A stretch of DNA of 48,566 bases. Source: Prevotella sp. (GTDB lineage Bacteria; Bacteroidota; Bacteroidia; Bacteroidales; Bacteroidaceae). The stretch lies in contig JAFVGN010000062.1 of NCBI GenBank assembly GCA_017474925.1, positions 1 to 48,566 on the forward strand, read 5' to 3'. Of this stretch, positions 1-7,420 are shown in pieces. The notes below the pieces were generated by a model. It searched no databases. It was not told the DNA's origin and was given only the letters and a program-made list of their open reading frames with translations. The first letter of the stretch is position 1. Each line of letters begins with the position of its first letter. Both the position numbers and the translations under genes were made by a program.

Positions 1-300
1 GCTGAGGGTGTCGGCACATTCTACGGCATCGTGATAGCATTGCAGGGCCATAGGGGCTTCGCCTTGCTCGTAGTAGGCGCGGCCAAGGAGGTAGTGGGCC
101 AGCAGGCGGTCGTTGGCGGTGCCATGCTGGTCAAAGAAGCTGACGTAGGGTTCGACGTCCTGAACGGTGAAGGGCTGGTCGGTGCGGTTCAGCACGTTGA
201 TGCTGTCGAGTTCGCTGCGCATACGGGTACGCTCAGCATCGGTGGTGCATCCCATCAGCACCACCAACAAAGCGAAAATATAGCCTACAAACTGTTTCAT
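1..300 (-). CDS. TPR-type lipoprotein, 5' part only
   Basis: This is the first 100 codons of a minus-strand gene that continues beyond the left edge. The start at 300 gives a lipoprotein signal peptide: MKQ, a hydrophobic run, then the lipobox LMGC with Cys at residue 18, so the product is probably anchored in an envelope membrane facing the periplasm. After that comes a segment rich in charged and aromatic residues. Around residues 63-95 it reads HYLLGRAYYEQGEAPMALQC, which resembles a tetratricopeptide repeat. The opposite-strand reading has no such signals. A good promoter lies immediately upstream at 306-337. The function is unknown; TPR lipoproteins of this kind are common in Bacteroidota and often serve as scaffolds. 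The call as a real gene is firm, the TPR label moderate. Confidence 0.8.
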   Translation of the reverse strand, partial: MKQFVGYIFALLVVLMGCTTDAERTRMRSELDSINVLNRTDQPFTVQDVEPYVSFFDQHGTANDRLLAHYLLGRAYYEQGEAPMALQCYHDAVECADTLS

Positions 301-305
301 GTGTG

Positions 306-337
306 CAAAGTTACGTAAAAACGAGAGCAGAACAAAA
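306..337 (-). promoter_or_regulatory. Promoter of the TPR lipoprotein gene
   Basis: On the minus strand TAACTTTG lies at 313-306 and TTTTG at 337-333, about 19 bases apart. This matches the Bacteroidota primary sigma consensus (TTTG, spacer, TAnnTTTG). The -7 element ends only 5 bases before the start codon at 300, so the transcript would have almost no leader. Confidence 0.7.
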
Positions 338-421
338 TAAATTCATTTATTTTTTATGCTGAGACGTAGGATTTGTGCAACACTTTGTACCTTCAGGTCA
401 AAGAACTTCCTCACAAAGTGA

Positions 422-453
422 AAAAGTTACGTAAAGTCGAGAGAAATGCCAAA
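422..453 (-). promoter_or_regulatory. Second, possibly orphan, promoter facing left
   Basis: The minus strand carries TTTG at 453-450, a 20-base spacer and TAACTTTT at 429-422. The spacer and -7 region share CTCTCG, two variable bases, then TTTACGTAACTTT with the promoters at 306 and 1462. There is no obvious gene between it and 300, so it is either an upstream tandem promoter for the lipoprotein gene with a leader of about 115 bases, or the start of a short RNA. The last base of the -7 box is T, not G. Confidence 0.45.
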
Positions 454-504
454 TTTACTTCTCTCGTCTTTGCCTCGTTGCAGGAAGGGAGTTGCCTCTG
501 TTGA

Positions 505-580
505 TGTCCAGTACTTGTCCAGTATTTGTCCAGTGATTTACTGGACATGTACTGCACAACTACTGCACATCTACTGAACA
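505..580. repeat. Inverted array of 11-bp repeats (TGTCCAGTA / TACTGnACA)
   Basis: Three direct copies of TGTCCAGTA or TGTCCAGTG start at 505, 516 and 527, each 11 bp apart. They are followed by four copies of the reverse-complement motif: TACTGGACA at 540, TACTGCACA at 550 and 561, TACTGAACA at 572. The result is a seven-copy array with an inversion point near 536-539. The 11-bp period is close to one helical turn and does not fit a reading frame. It is surrounded by sequence in which no convincing gene is visible (301-744). Confidence 0.75.
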
Positions 581-670
581 AGATTCGAAGCAAATCCCTT
601 GCTAACCTATGGGACACCGAGGACGCAATCATTTTTTATGAAATTGTTCAAGCCGAGGAACACTTTTAAG

Positions 671-712
671 AAAAATGTGAGCTAACTCAAACAACCAGTC
701 AAGTTAGCTCAC
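671..712 (-). terminator. Rho-independent terminator of the secreted orphan gene
   Basis: A perfect 11-bp stem (677-687 with 702-712, GTGAGCTAACT and its complement) with a 14-base loop is followed on the minus strand by an A and five T (676-671). It lies 32 bases beyond the stop codon of the gene at 745-1440. Confidence 0.8.
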
Positions 713-744
713 GTTTAAGATCCCGTGATCTGTCGATTTAATTC

Positions 745-1440
745 TTACATCCATTTTTGACGTTTTTTGATTCTTTTAAAAATCTTTCCTTTCCAATGTA
801 TCTCTTTTCCCTTAACATACAGATACTCGTTCTTTGGATAATACCTCTCAAAGAAACCTGCATTAAGCATATAGTTCGACACGGTAATACTCTTACATCT
901 TTCCTTGATTTCATAAGGGTCCGACAAATAATATAATAACCCCCAATAATGACCATCAAGCAAATGTTGGACACAGAAAGCTGGAAATATTTCAAAAAAG
1001 AAACCCTTAGAGTCAGCAGGTATTTTAATATGAAAATCATAGCTTTCAAGAGGGGAGGCAGTTATATTATAATAGACTTGCATTTTCCAAGGATTATGCT
1101 TGTCAGAATAAGGGAAATCAAATTTTATGTCTATAGAATCAACCATTTCGTCTCCTACGACTTGAGTAATCATCATGTTTCTCTCGACCTCCTCTTTATA
1201 GGTCGAGTTTATCTCTATGACATGATCGTCTATAATTCTAACATCGCATATAGCCAAAGTATCAGAATTCCTAATTGATAAGTGTGGTTGCCGTTCTATG
1301 TAATACAGACGATTCCCTTTTATTGTAATAAACTCATAACTCTTATCTCGAACGTAATCCCCTTCAATAATATGACATTGTCCTACCACATATTGTATGT
1401 GGAACATGACACATAATATAACTATCAAAACCTTTTTCAT
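745..1440 (-). CDS. Secreted protein of unknown function
   Basis: A 231-residue protein that I do not recognise. An in-frame start at 1503 exists, but the ATG at 1440 is chosen because it opens directly into a signal peptide (MKKVLIVILCVMF, cleavage likely after VVG near residue 20), so the protein is exported. The mature part is rich in Tyr, Ile and Asp and alternates hydrophobic and polar residues, suggesting a beta-rich fold; no catalytic motif is visible. Codon use is clearly more AT-rich than the nqr genes beside it, which fits recent acquisition or weak selection. It has its own promoter (1462-1494) and terminator (671-712), so it is a single-gene unit. Confidence 0.75.
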   Translation of the reverse strand: MKKVLIVILCVMFHIQYVVGQCHIIEGDYVRDKSYEFITIKGNRLYYIERQPHLSIRNSDTLAICDVRIIDDHVIEINSTYKEEVERNMMITQVVGDEMVDSIDIKFDFPYSDKHNPWKMQVYYNITASPLESYDFHIKIPADSKGFFFEIFPAFCVQHLLDGHYWGLLYYLSDPYEIKERCKSITVSNYMLNAGFFERYYPKNEYLYVKGKEIHWKGKIFKRIKKRQKWM

Positions 1441-1461
1441 TGAAGCCAAGGCGGAACAGGA

Positions 1462-1494
1462 AAAAGTTACGTAAAGTCGAGAGGGCGTGTCAAA
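1462..1494 (-). promoter_or_regulatory. Promoter of the secreted orphan, overlapping the nqr hairpin
   Basis: The minus strand carries TTTG at 1494-1491, a 21-base spacer and TAACTTTT at 1469-1462, about 21 bases before the ATG at 1440. The sequence from CTCTCG through the -7 box is nearly identical to that at 422-446. The -33 element lies in the loop region of the hairpin at 1481-1507. Confidence 0.6.
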
Positions 1495-1507
1495 TAGACA
1501 CACCCTC
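1481..1507 (-). terminator. Hairpin after nqrF, probable operon terminator
   Basis: An 11-bp stem (1481-1491 with 1497-1507, one G-U pair) with a 5-base loop begins 34 bases after the nqrF stop codon. The following bases on the minus strand contain only a short T run (TTTACG), so it may be a weak terminator or an mRNA 3' end stabiliser. Confidence 0.5.
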
Positions 1508-1540
1508 TTCTCCTAAATATGTTCTTTTCATCCAAAGATG

Positions 1541-2809
1541 TCATCCACCAAAGTTATCGTACATAATCGACTCTGGCTCTACGCCGAGAGAGTCGAGCAT
1601 AGACACCACGGCCTTCGACATCGGGCCAGGACCGCACATGTAGTACTCGATGTCCTCGGGAGCCTCGTGGTCCTTCAGATAGGTGTTGAGCATGACCTGA
1701 TGGACGAAGCCCGGCGTATATTTGACGCCAGCGGCATCGGCGGCAGGGTCAGGACGGTCGAGGGCCAGATGGAAGTGGAAGTTGGGATACTCCTTCTCCA
1801 GACCGAGGAAATCGTCAAGATAGAACACCTCGTTCAAAGCACGTGCACCATAGAAATAGTGCATCTCGCGGTCTGTCGTATGAAGCGTCTTGGTCATGTG
1901 CATGATCTGAGCACGCAACGGAGCCATACCGGCACCACCACCAACCCAAATCATCTCCTTCTTCGAGTCGAAGTGCGGGTGGAAATCACCATAAGGTCCG
2001 CTCATGATGACCTTATCGCCAGGTTTCAGCGAGAAGATGTATGATGAGGCAATACCTGGGTTCACTTCCATGAAACCACTCTTATCAGCCTTAAACGGAG
2101 GAGTGGCGATACGAACCGTCAACATGAATACATCACCCTCGGCAGGATAGTTAGCCATGGAGTAAGCACGGATAGTGGGTTCGGGATTCTTACACTTCAG
2201 CGGGAATAAGCCAAACTTCTCCCATGAAGGCAGATATTCGTCACCAATAAGGCTCTTGTCGAAGTCCTTATCATAGTCGATACAGTCAAATGCAGGAATC
2301 TTAATCTGAGCATAAGAACCAGGAAGGAAGTCCATGTGGGCGCCAGCGGGCAACTGCACCTTAAACTCCTTGATGAACGTAGCGACGTTCTTGTTGGAGA
2401 TAACGGTACACTCGTACTCCTTAACGCCAAGAATAGACTCGTCAACATGAATTTTCAAATCGCCTTTCACTTTGCACTGACATCCTAAACGCCAGCCTGC
2501 CTTGATCTCCTTACGCGAGAAGTGAGGCTTTTCTGAGTCGAGAATCTCCCCTCCCCCTTCGAGTACCTGTACCTTACACTGTCCGCAGCTTGCCTTACCG
2601 CCACAAGCAGATGGCAGGAACACGCCGTTCTCGTTGAGAGTAGACATCAGACTGTTACCCTGTGCAACAGAGATGGTACGGTCGCCGTTGATTTCAATAT
2701 TCACATTGCCCGATGGTGAAAGATACTTCTTTGCCACGAGCAGGATTATCACCAAAAGCAGAATTACCAGGAGGAACACTCCTATACTATATGCTATAAA
2801 CTGTGCCAT
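1541..2809 (-). CDS. nqrF: Na+-NQR subunit F (NADH dehydrogenase, FAD and 2Fe-2S)
   Basis: NqrF is the NADH-oxidising entry subunit of the sodium-pumping NADH:quinone reductase in the inner membrane. The 422-residue protein has one N-terminal membrane helix (about residues 5-27). A ferredoxin-type 2Fe-2S domain follows, with Cys69, Cys75, Cys78 and Cys110. The reductase part has the FAD-binding RAYSMANYP motif, the nucleotide-binding GGGAGMAPLR stretch, CGPGPM near the end and a C-terminal aromatic tail YDNFGG. Length and order match the family. It is the last gene of nqrABCDEF, 6 bases after nqrE. In this complex electrons pass from NADH through FAD and 2Fe-2S to the membrane subunits. Confidence 0.97.
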   Translation of the reverse strand: MAQFIAYSIGVFLLVILLLVIILLVAKKYLSPSGNVNIEINGDRTISVAQGNSLMSTLNENGVFLPSACGGKASCGQCKVQVLEGGGEILDSEKPHFSRKEIKAGWRLGCQCKVKGDLKIHVDESILGVKEYECTVISNKNVATFIKEFKVQLPAGAHMDFLPGSYAQIKIPAFDCIDYDKDFDKSLIGDEYLPSWEKFGLFPLKCKNPEPTIRAYSMANYPAEGDVFMLTVRIATPPFKADKSGFMEVNPGIASSYIFSLKPGDKVIMSGPYGDFHPHFDSKKEMIWVGGGAGMAPLRAQIMHMTKTLHTTDREMHYFYGARALNEVFYLDDFLGLEKEYPNFHFHLALDRPDPAADAAGVKYTPGFVHQVMLNTYLKDHEAPEDIEYYMCGPGPMSKAVVSMLDSLGVEPESIMYDNFGG

Positions 2810-2815
2810 ACCTTA

Positions 2816-3442
2816 TTATATATTAAGACCAGAGAAACACATCATCGCCATAGCCATCAGGCCGACGGTAATAAATACTATGCCGAGACCCTGCAAGGGC
2901 TTGGGAACATCAGAATACTGCATCTTCTCACGGATGGCACCCATAGCCACAATGGCCAGTGTCCAACCAAGACCAGATCCGAAACCATACACGATAGCAT
3001 CCCAAATACAGGTGATAGCCTGTGAGTTAGACGGTTCCATCAAAACTCTCTGCTGCATAAACAGCGAAGCACCCATGATAGCGCAGTTTACAGCTATTAG
3101 AGGCAGGAAGATACCCAGGGCAGCATAGAGTGAGGGCGAGTATTTCTCGACCGTCATCTCCACAAGCTGTACCATACCTGCAATCACAGCAATGAAGAGG
3201 ATAAACGACAGGTAACTGAGATCCACTCCCTCTACAAGGCAGCCAGGACCAAGTACCTTTGTCTGCAACAAATAGTTAACAGGGACGGTAACTGTGAGCA
3301 CGAAGGTCACAGCAAGCCCGAGTCCCATAGACGTCTTCACTGTCTTCGACACGGCAAGATAAGAACACATGCCAAGGAAGAAAGCGAAAATCATGTTGTC
3401 GACGAATATCGACCTAAACAGTAATGATATTGCGTGTTCCAT
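2816..3442 (-). CDS. nqrE: Na+-NQR subunit E
   Basis: NqrE is an integral membrane subunit of Na+-NQR which, with NqrD, forms a pseudo-symmetric pair that carries an iron centre in known structures and belongs to the Nqr/Rnf DE family. The 208-residue protein is almost entirely hydrophobic, with about six membrane helices, and contains the family stretch [15 protein letters not shown] near the N-terminus and [12 protein letters not shown] in the middle, with the conserved Cys in each half. It sits 3 bases from nqrD and 6 bases from nqrF, so it is part of one transcript. RnfA is the nearest alternative, but the nqrA, nqrC and nqrF neighbours decide for NqrE. Confidence 0.96.
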   Translation of the reverse strand: MEHAISLLFRSIFVDNMIFAFFLGMCSYLAVSKTVKTSMGLGLAVTFVLTVTVPVNYLLQTKVLGPGCLVEGVDLSYLSFILFIAVIAGMVQLVEMTVEKYSPSLYAALGIFLPLIAVNCAIMGASLFMQQRVLMEPSNSQAITCIWDAIVYGFGSGLGWTLAIVAMGAIREKMQYSDVPKPLQGLGIVFITVGLMAMAMMCFSGLNI

Positions 3443-3445
3443 ACT

Positions 3446-4069
3446 TTACTTCTCCTTATAAAAATAGGCACGATGTACCCAGATTACACAGCCAACAAGG
3501 ATCAGAGCCATCGCAGGCATCGTCATCATTCCATTGTTCATATAACCCATATCGTAGCAGGCATCAGGGATAATCTGGAAGCCCAGGAGCGAACCACGTC
3601 CGAGCAACTCACGGACAGCACCTACGATAACCAGAATCATAGCATAGCCAAGTCCATTACCTACACCATCAAGGAATGAAGGCCAGGGCTTGTTCATCAT
3701 AGCAAAGGCTTCAAGACGTCCCATGAGGATACAGTTGGTAATGATAAGTCCCACATACACACTCAGCTGAACACTTACGTCGTAGGCGAAAGCTTTCAGG
3801 ATCTGCGATACGATAGTTACGAGAGCAGCCACAACCACCAGCTGAACCACGATGCGTATGCGGTTTGGAATGGTGTTGCGGATGATTGAAATAATCACAT
3901 TTGAGAACGCTGTGATTACTGTCACTGCGAGTCCCATCACGATAGCAGGTTTCAGCTGAGAAGTTACAGCCAATGCAGAGCAGATGCCCAGCACCTGTCC
4001 GAGAATCGGATGGTCGATATTAAGCGGGTTGGTAAAAACCTCCTTATTTTGTTTACTGAATAATGCCAT
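3446..4069 (-). CDS. nqrD: Na+-NQR subunit D
   Basis: NqrD is the partner of NqrE in the membrane part of the sodium-pumping NADH:quinone reductase. The 207-residue protein has a short polar N-terminus (Lys-rich, cytoplasmic), then six predicted membrane helices, including LGICSALAVTSQLKPA and ITNCILMGRLEAFA with the paired conserved cysteines. The C-terminus ends in a basic stretch after the last helix. It lies 3 bases after nqrC and 3 bases before nqrE. The homologue in Rnf complexes is RnfE; the complete nqr gene order makes NqrD the right name. Confidence 0.96.
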   Translation of the reverse strand: MALFSKQNKEVFTNPLNIDHPILGQVLGICSALAVTSQLKPAIVMGLAVTVITAFSNVIISIIRNTIPNRIRIVVQLVVVAALVTIVSQILKAFAYDVSVQLSVYVGLIITNCILMGRLEAFAMMNKPWPSFLDGVGNGLGYAMILVIVGAVRELLGRGSLLGFQIIPDACYDMGYMNNGMMTMPAMALILVGCVIWVHRAYFYKEK

Positions 4070-4072
4070 AGT

Positions 4073-4750
4073 CTATTCCTCCTTTTCGTTAGGTTTCTCA
4101 ACGGCTGTAGAATCTGGGAACGTGGGAGTTGATGCCACTTCTTTTACAGCACAACCCTTCACTTTCTTCAGTCCTTCCTTAATCATGGCGTCCACACCGT
4201 TAGATGTCAGTGTAGCACCAGTCACAACGTCAACCTGGGTAGCAGGATCCTCAACATTCTTCACGACAGAAAGAATCACATCGCCTTTCTCATTCCAGAT
4301 TTTCTTACCGATGAATTTCTCCTGCCAAGCCTGAGAGTCCTTAATCTCAGCTCCAAGTCCTGCAGTCTCACTCTCATGGTTGAAGTATGCGCCATATACC
4401 TTACCATCAACGTCTATTGCGATGAAACCGCTAATGCCACCCCATAGACCCATACCTTTCAGGCTGGCCACTACAATATCCTTGCCGTCAATCTGGCACA
4501 CATAAATCTTCTGTCCTTCTAATTCCTTCTCTTCTTTCACAACCTCAGCGTATTTGGCTTCAGCCTCTGCACCATCCAGGTCGCGGATATTGAGAGAATA
4601 GAGGATTTGCTTCTTCAAATCGAGAGCCACGTTAGCATCCTGCATAGGCTTCAGTGCCTGGTATACAAAAGCTAACAGGAAGGCCACGATGACAACCAGT
4701 ATCGCACTATATATAATAATGTACGAGTTTGAATTAGTATTCAGTTTCAT
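4073..4750 (-). CDS. nqrC: Na+-NQR subunit C (covalent FMN)
   Basis: NqrC is a membrane-anchored subunit with a covalently bound FMN that carries electrons within Na+-NQR. The 225-residue protein has one N-terminal membrane helix (about residues 10-32) and a periplasmic FMN-binding domain. The flavinylation motif DVVTGATLTS is present at residues 174-183, with Thr180 as the expected attachment residue. The C-terminal tail is short, Pro/Glu-rich and probably disordered. Its start overlaps the nqrB stop by 4 bases (ATGA), pointing to translational coupling. Attachment of FMN needs the flavin transferase ApbE, which is not encoded in this window. Confidence 0.96.
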   Translation of the reverse strand: MKLNTNSNSYIIIYSAILVVIVAFLLAFVYQALKPMQDANVALDLKKQILYSLNIRDLDGAEAEAKYAEVVKEEKELEGQKIYVCQIDGKDIVVASLKGMGLWGGISGFIAIDVDGKVYGAYFNHESETAGLGAEIKDSQAWQEKFIGKKIWNEKGDVILSVVKNVEDPATQVDVVTGATLTSNGVDAMIKEGLKKVKGCAVKEVASTPTFPDSTAVEKPNEKEE

Positions 4751-5904
4751 TTTGTACCTCCTCTCTTTAAACGTTTCGAGATATTGCGCTCCACAATGAA
4801 GTGATCAATAGTAGGAGCGAACATGTTGCCAAAGAAGATGGCAAGCATCATTCCCTCAGGATAACCAGCATTCATCACACGAATGATGATGGCCATAGCA
4901 CCAATCAGGAATCCATAGATGTACTGACCGGTAGCTGTGCGGCACGATGTCACAGGATCGGTAGCCATAAATACGGCACCAAATGCGAAGCCACCCATGA
5001 TGAAATGCTGCCACCACTCAAGCTTGTAACCTACCGACTGGAACAGAAGAGCCAATGCGATACCACCAACAAACACGCTGAGCATAGTGCGCCATGAGGC
5101 AATGCCAGTCCACAGTAGGATAGCAGCACCGATAGCGATAGCTACAAGTGATGTCTCACCGATTGAACCAGGGATGAATCCAAGGGCCATATCGAGGACA
5201 GAAGCATCAGGAGTAAGTCCCTGACCAATCTGTCCAAGTGGTGTAGCAGCGGTGAATCCATCGGGCAGGTCGTTACCCAGACCGAAGATTGAGTTCTGAG
5301 CCACCCAAACGGTATCGCCAGTCATCTTCGAAGGATAGGCGAAGAACAGGAACATGCGGGCTGCGATGGCGGGGTTGAAGATGTTCATACCCGTACCACC
5401 GAATATCTCCTTACAGAAAATCACCGAGAAGGCGCAAGCCAAAGCCAGCATCCACAGAGGGCAGCCAATAGGAATAATCAACGGAATGATGATACCAGAT
5501 ACGAGATAACCCTCCTGAATCTCCTCACCTTTCCATTGTGCCCAGGCAAACTCGATACCCAGACCTACGATGTAGCTTACCAGGATCTTAGGCAGTACGG
5601 CGAAGAAGCCGTAAAAGAAAATCTCAAGGAAGCTAGCACTTGCCAAAGTGCCAGCAGCGAGATAGTTCTGATAGCCAATGTTATACATTCCAAACAGCAT
5701 GGCAGGCATCAAGGCGATTACTACCATACTCATAATACGTTTCGAGTCAATGGCGTCATGAATGTTAACGCCCGTCTTTGACGTATCGTTAGGCACAAGC
5801 GCAAACGTCTCAAAACCGTCGAAAACGCTGCGGAAAGCATGCAACTTACCGCCCTCTTCGAAGCTTGGCCTCATTTTGTTAAATAAGTTTCTTATAGCAT
5901 TCAT
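4747..5904 (-). CDS. nqrB: Na+-NQR subunit B (quinone and covalent FMN site)
   Basis: NqrB is the large membrane subunit of Na+-NQR that binds FMN, riboflavin and the quinone. The 385-residue protein starts with an amphipathic segment, then about ten membrane helices. The expected flavinylation motif appears as DGFTAATPLG (residues 215-224), with Thr221 as the likely attachment site; many family members read SGAT where this one reads TAAT. NPAIAARMFLFFAYP and FMATDPVTS are further family-typical stretches. It lies 4 bases after nqrA and overlaps nqrC by 4 bases. RnfD is the paralogue in Rnf complexes; length and neighbours favour NqrB. Confidence 0.96.
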   Translation of the reverse strand: MNAIRNLFNKMRPSFEEGGKLHAFRSVFDGFETFALVPNDTSKTGVNIHDAIDSKRIMSMVVIALMPAMLFGMYNIGYQNYLAAGTLASASFLEIFFYGFFAVLPKILVSYIVGLGIEFAWAQWKGEEIQEGYLVSGIIIPLIIPIGCPLWMLALACAFSVIFCKEIFGGTGMNIFNPAIAARMFLFFAYPSKMTGDTVWVAQNSIFGLGNDLPDGFTAATPLGQIGQGLTPDASVLDMALGFIPGSIGETSLVAIAIGAAILLWTGIASWRTMLSVFVGGIALALLFQSVGYKLEWWQHFIMGGFAFGAVFMATDPVTSCRTATGQYIYGFLIGAMAIIIRVMNAGYPEGMMLAIFFGNMFAPTIDHFIVERNISKRLKRGGTK

Positions 5905-5908
5905 GTCG

Positions 5909-7252
5909 TTATGCGTTTTCTTTACGTAAAATGTTCAGTCCTTCACGCACGATGCGCTGCAATTCAAGCTTCGAGGAATCCACGAACTCTGCCAACGCAA
6001 AGTCCTCAGGACTAACCTCATAGATGCCTAATGCCTCCTGACGGTCGATGTCGCCGGCAATGATAGCCTTAATCAGGTATTCACCGTAAATGTCCATCGG
6101 CAGTACTTTGTCGTACTCGCCACTCATGATCATATGACGTTCGCCACCCTTGATACGGGCATCCAGTGCATACGCCTTCTTACCACACAGCCAGGAGAAA
6201 TAGCTGCGATTCACAGAGAACTGGTTGAATCGAGGTAGAATCCAACCCAGCACCTCATCAGCATTATTACCCTCAGGGATAACGGTAATCTCAGAGGTAT
6301 GTGCTCCCAAAAAACCATCCTTCGTAGTAGGCTTGCCTGTGAGAACATTTCCATTGATGATACGTACTGAGTGATCTGCATTGAAGCTATTGCTCAAGAG
6401 TGTAGAGAGCTCCTCGCCCACGAGCATATTCACATAGGAAGGACTCTTGATCTCACTGCCACAAAGGGCAACTGTGCGGGTGAGGTTTACCCTACCGGTA
6501 TTGAAGAGACGTCCGATGAACAGTACTACCGTAGGATCACCAATGGTCCATACCACCTCACCCTTGTTTACTGGCGCAAGATGATTTACCTGTACACCTA
6601 CATTACCTGCAGGACACTTGCCGTCAAAGACATTTACTTCTACATTTTTCATTCCTTCGAGCGAAGAACCCACTCCCACACCTAGGTAGGTTTTGGCAAT
6701 CTTAGAGAGAGCTGTCAGACCTGTCTGGAAATCAGCTTTCTGGTCTTTCACCTCAAACTCAAAATCAGCTGCCAATGGCTTGTCCCTCAATGCCGACACA
6801 AAAATTGCCTTAGGCATGGTCTCGGGATTCGTTGACACAGCATAAGGCAACTGGTTAATGTAGCCAAACAATCCAGCTTCCAGCAACGCGTTAATAACCT
6901 GTTCAGCACTCAGACTCGCGGCATCGCGCTTTCCGAAGTCACAAAACTCCTGCTGCGCATCAGCCTCCACCTTTATGCAGAGCACTTTGCGACGTTCGCC
7001 ACGCACCACCTCACGGACTGTTCCGCTCACTGGTGAGGCAAACTTAACATCGGGATACTGTTTGTTAACAAACAAAGCATCTCCTGCCTTGACATGTTCA
7101 CCCTCCTTAACAACAACTTTCGGAGTCACACCCTCGAAATCGTCAGGAACCAGCGCATACTGGCCTTTCGATTTCAATTGAATAAGTTTCTCTTCTGCTT
7201 TGCCTTGAAGGTGAATGTCCAAGCCTTTACGTAACTTGATTACATTTGCCAT
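5909..7252 (-). CDS. nqrA: Na+-NQR subunit A
   Basis: NqrA is the soluble cytoplasmic subunit of Na+-NQR and the first gene of the operon. The reading frame extends to 7351, but the ATG at 7252 (MANVIKLRKGLDI) is the family start. The 33 codons upstream are AT-rich, and the promoter -7 element (7291-7298) lies inside them. The resulting 447 residues match the family length. Visible features are the N-terminal biotinyl-lipoyl-like region (residues 6-90, with VVKEGEHVKAGDALF) and the central SLBB-like part. The C-terminal region is followed by nqrB after 4 bases. Its role is structural and in quinone-site formation; no cofactor motif is expected. Confidence 0.96.
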   Translation of the reverse strand: MANVIKLRKGLDIHLQGKAEEKLIQLKSKGQYALVPDDFEGVTPKVVVKEGEHVKAGDALFVNKQYPDVKFASPVSGTVREVVRGERRKVLCIKVEADAQQEFCDFGKRDAASLSAEQVINALLEAGLFGYINQLPYAVSTNPETMPKAIFVSALRDKPLAADFEFEVKDQKADFQTGLTALSKIAKTYLGVGVGSSLEGMKNVEVNVFDGKCPAGNVGVQVNHLAPVNKGEVVWTIGDPTVVLFIGRLFNTGRVNLTRTVALCGSEIKSPSYVNMLVGEELSTLLSNSFNADHSVRIINGNVLTGKPTTKDGFLGAHTSEITVIPEGNNADEVLGWILPRFNQFSVNRSYFSWLCGKKAYALDARIKGGERHMIMSGEYDKVLPMDIYGEYLIKAIIAGDIDRQEALGIYEVSPEDFALAEFVDSSKLELQRIVREGLNILRKENA

Positions 7253-7290
7253 TATTGAAATGTTTTTTATAAATTTTACTCTATTGTGTG

Positions 7291-7298
7291 CAAAATTA
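7291..7298 (-). promoter_or_regulatory. Promoter -7 element of the nqr operon
   Basis: TAATTTTG on the minus strand matches TAnnTTTG and lies 38 bases upstream of the nqrA ATG. No good TTTG is seen at the usual -33 distance. It is back-to-back with the tamB -7 element at 7364-7371. Confidence 0.6.
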
Positions 7299-7363
7299 AT
7301 AAAAATTAGGTAGACGATAAAGAAAAAATGAATAAAAATATAACGATTCACAACTTTTTAATG

Positions 7364-7371
7364 TAATTTTG
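7364..7371 (+). promoter_or_regulatory. Promoter -7 element of the tamB-like gene
   Basis: TAATTTTG on the plus strand matches TAnnTTTG, about 50 bases before the TTG start at 7421. The -33 element is not clear. Confidence 0.55.
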
Positions 7372-7420
7372 TGGCTGAAATAAAGCAGAATATTGATTTT
7401 GCTAACCCAAGCTGACAGAA

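Noticed and set aside
411-632. 73-codon minus-strand frame across the 11-bp array
   Set aside because: It is generated by the repeat array, has no promoter in the right place, and the 11-bp period is incompatible with a conserved repeat peptide.
1538-2044. 168-codon plus-strand frame inside nqrF
   Set aside because: Antisense shadow of a gene with full motif support.
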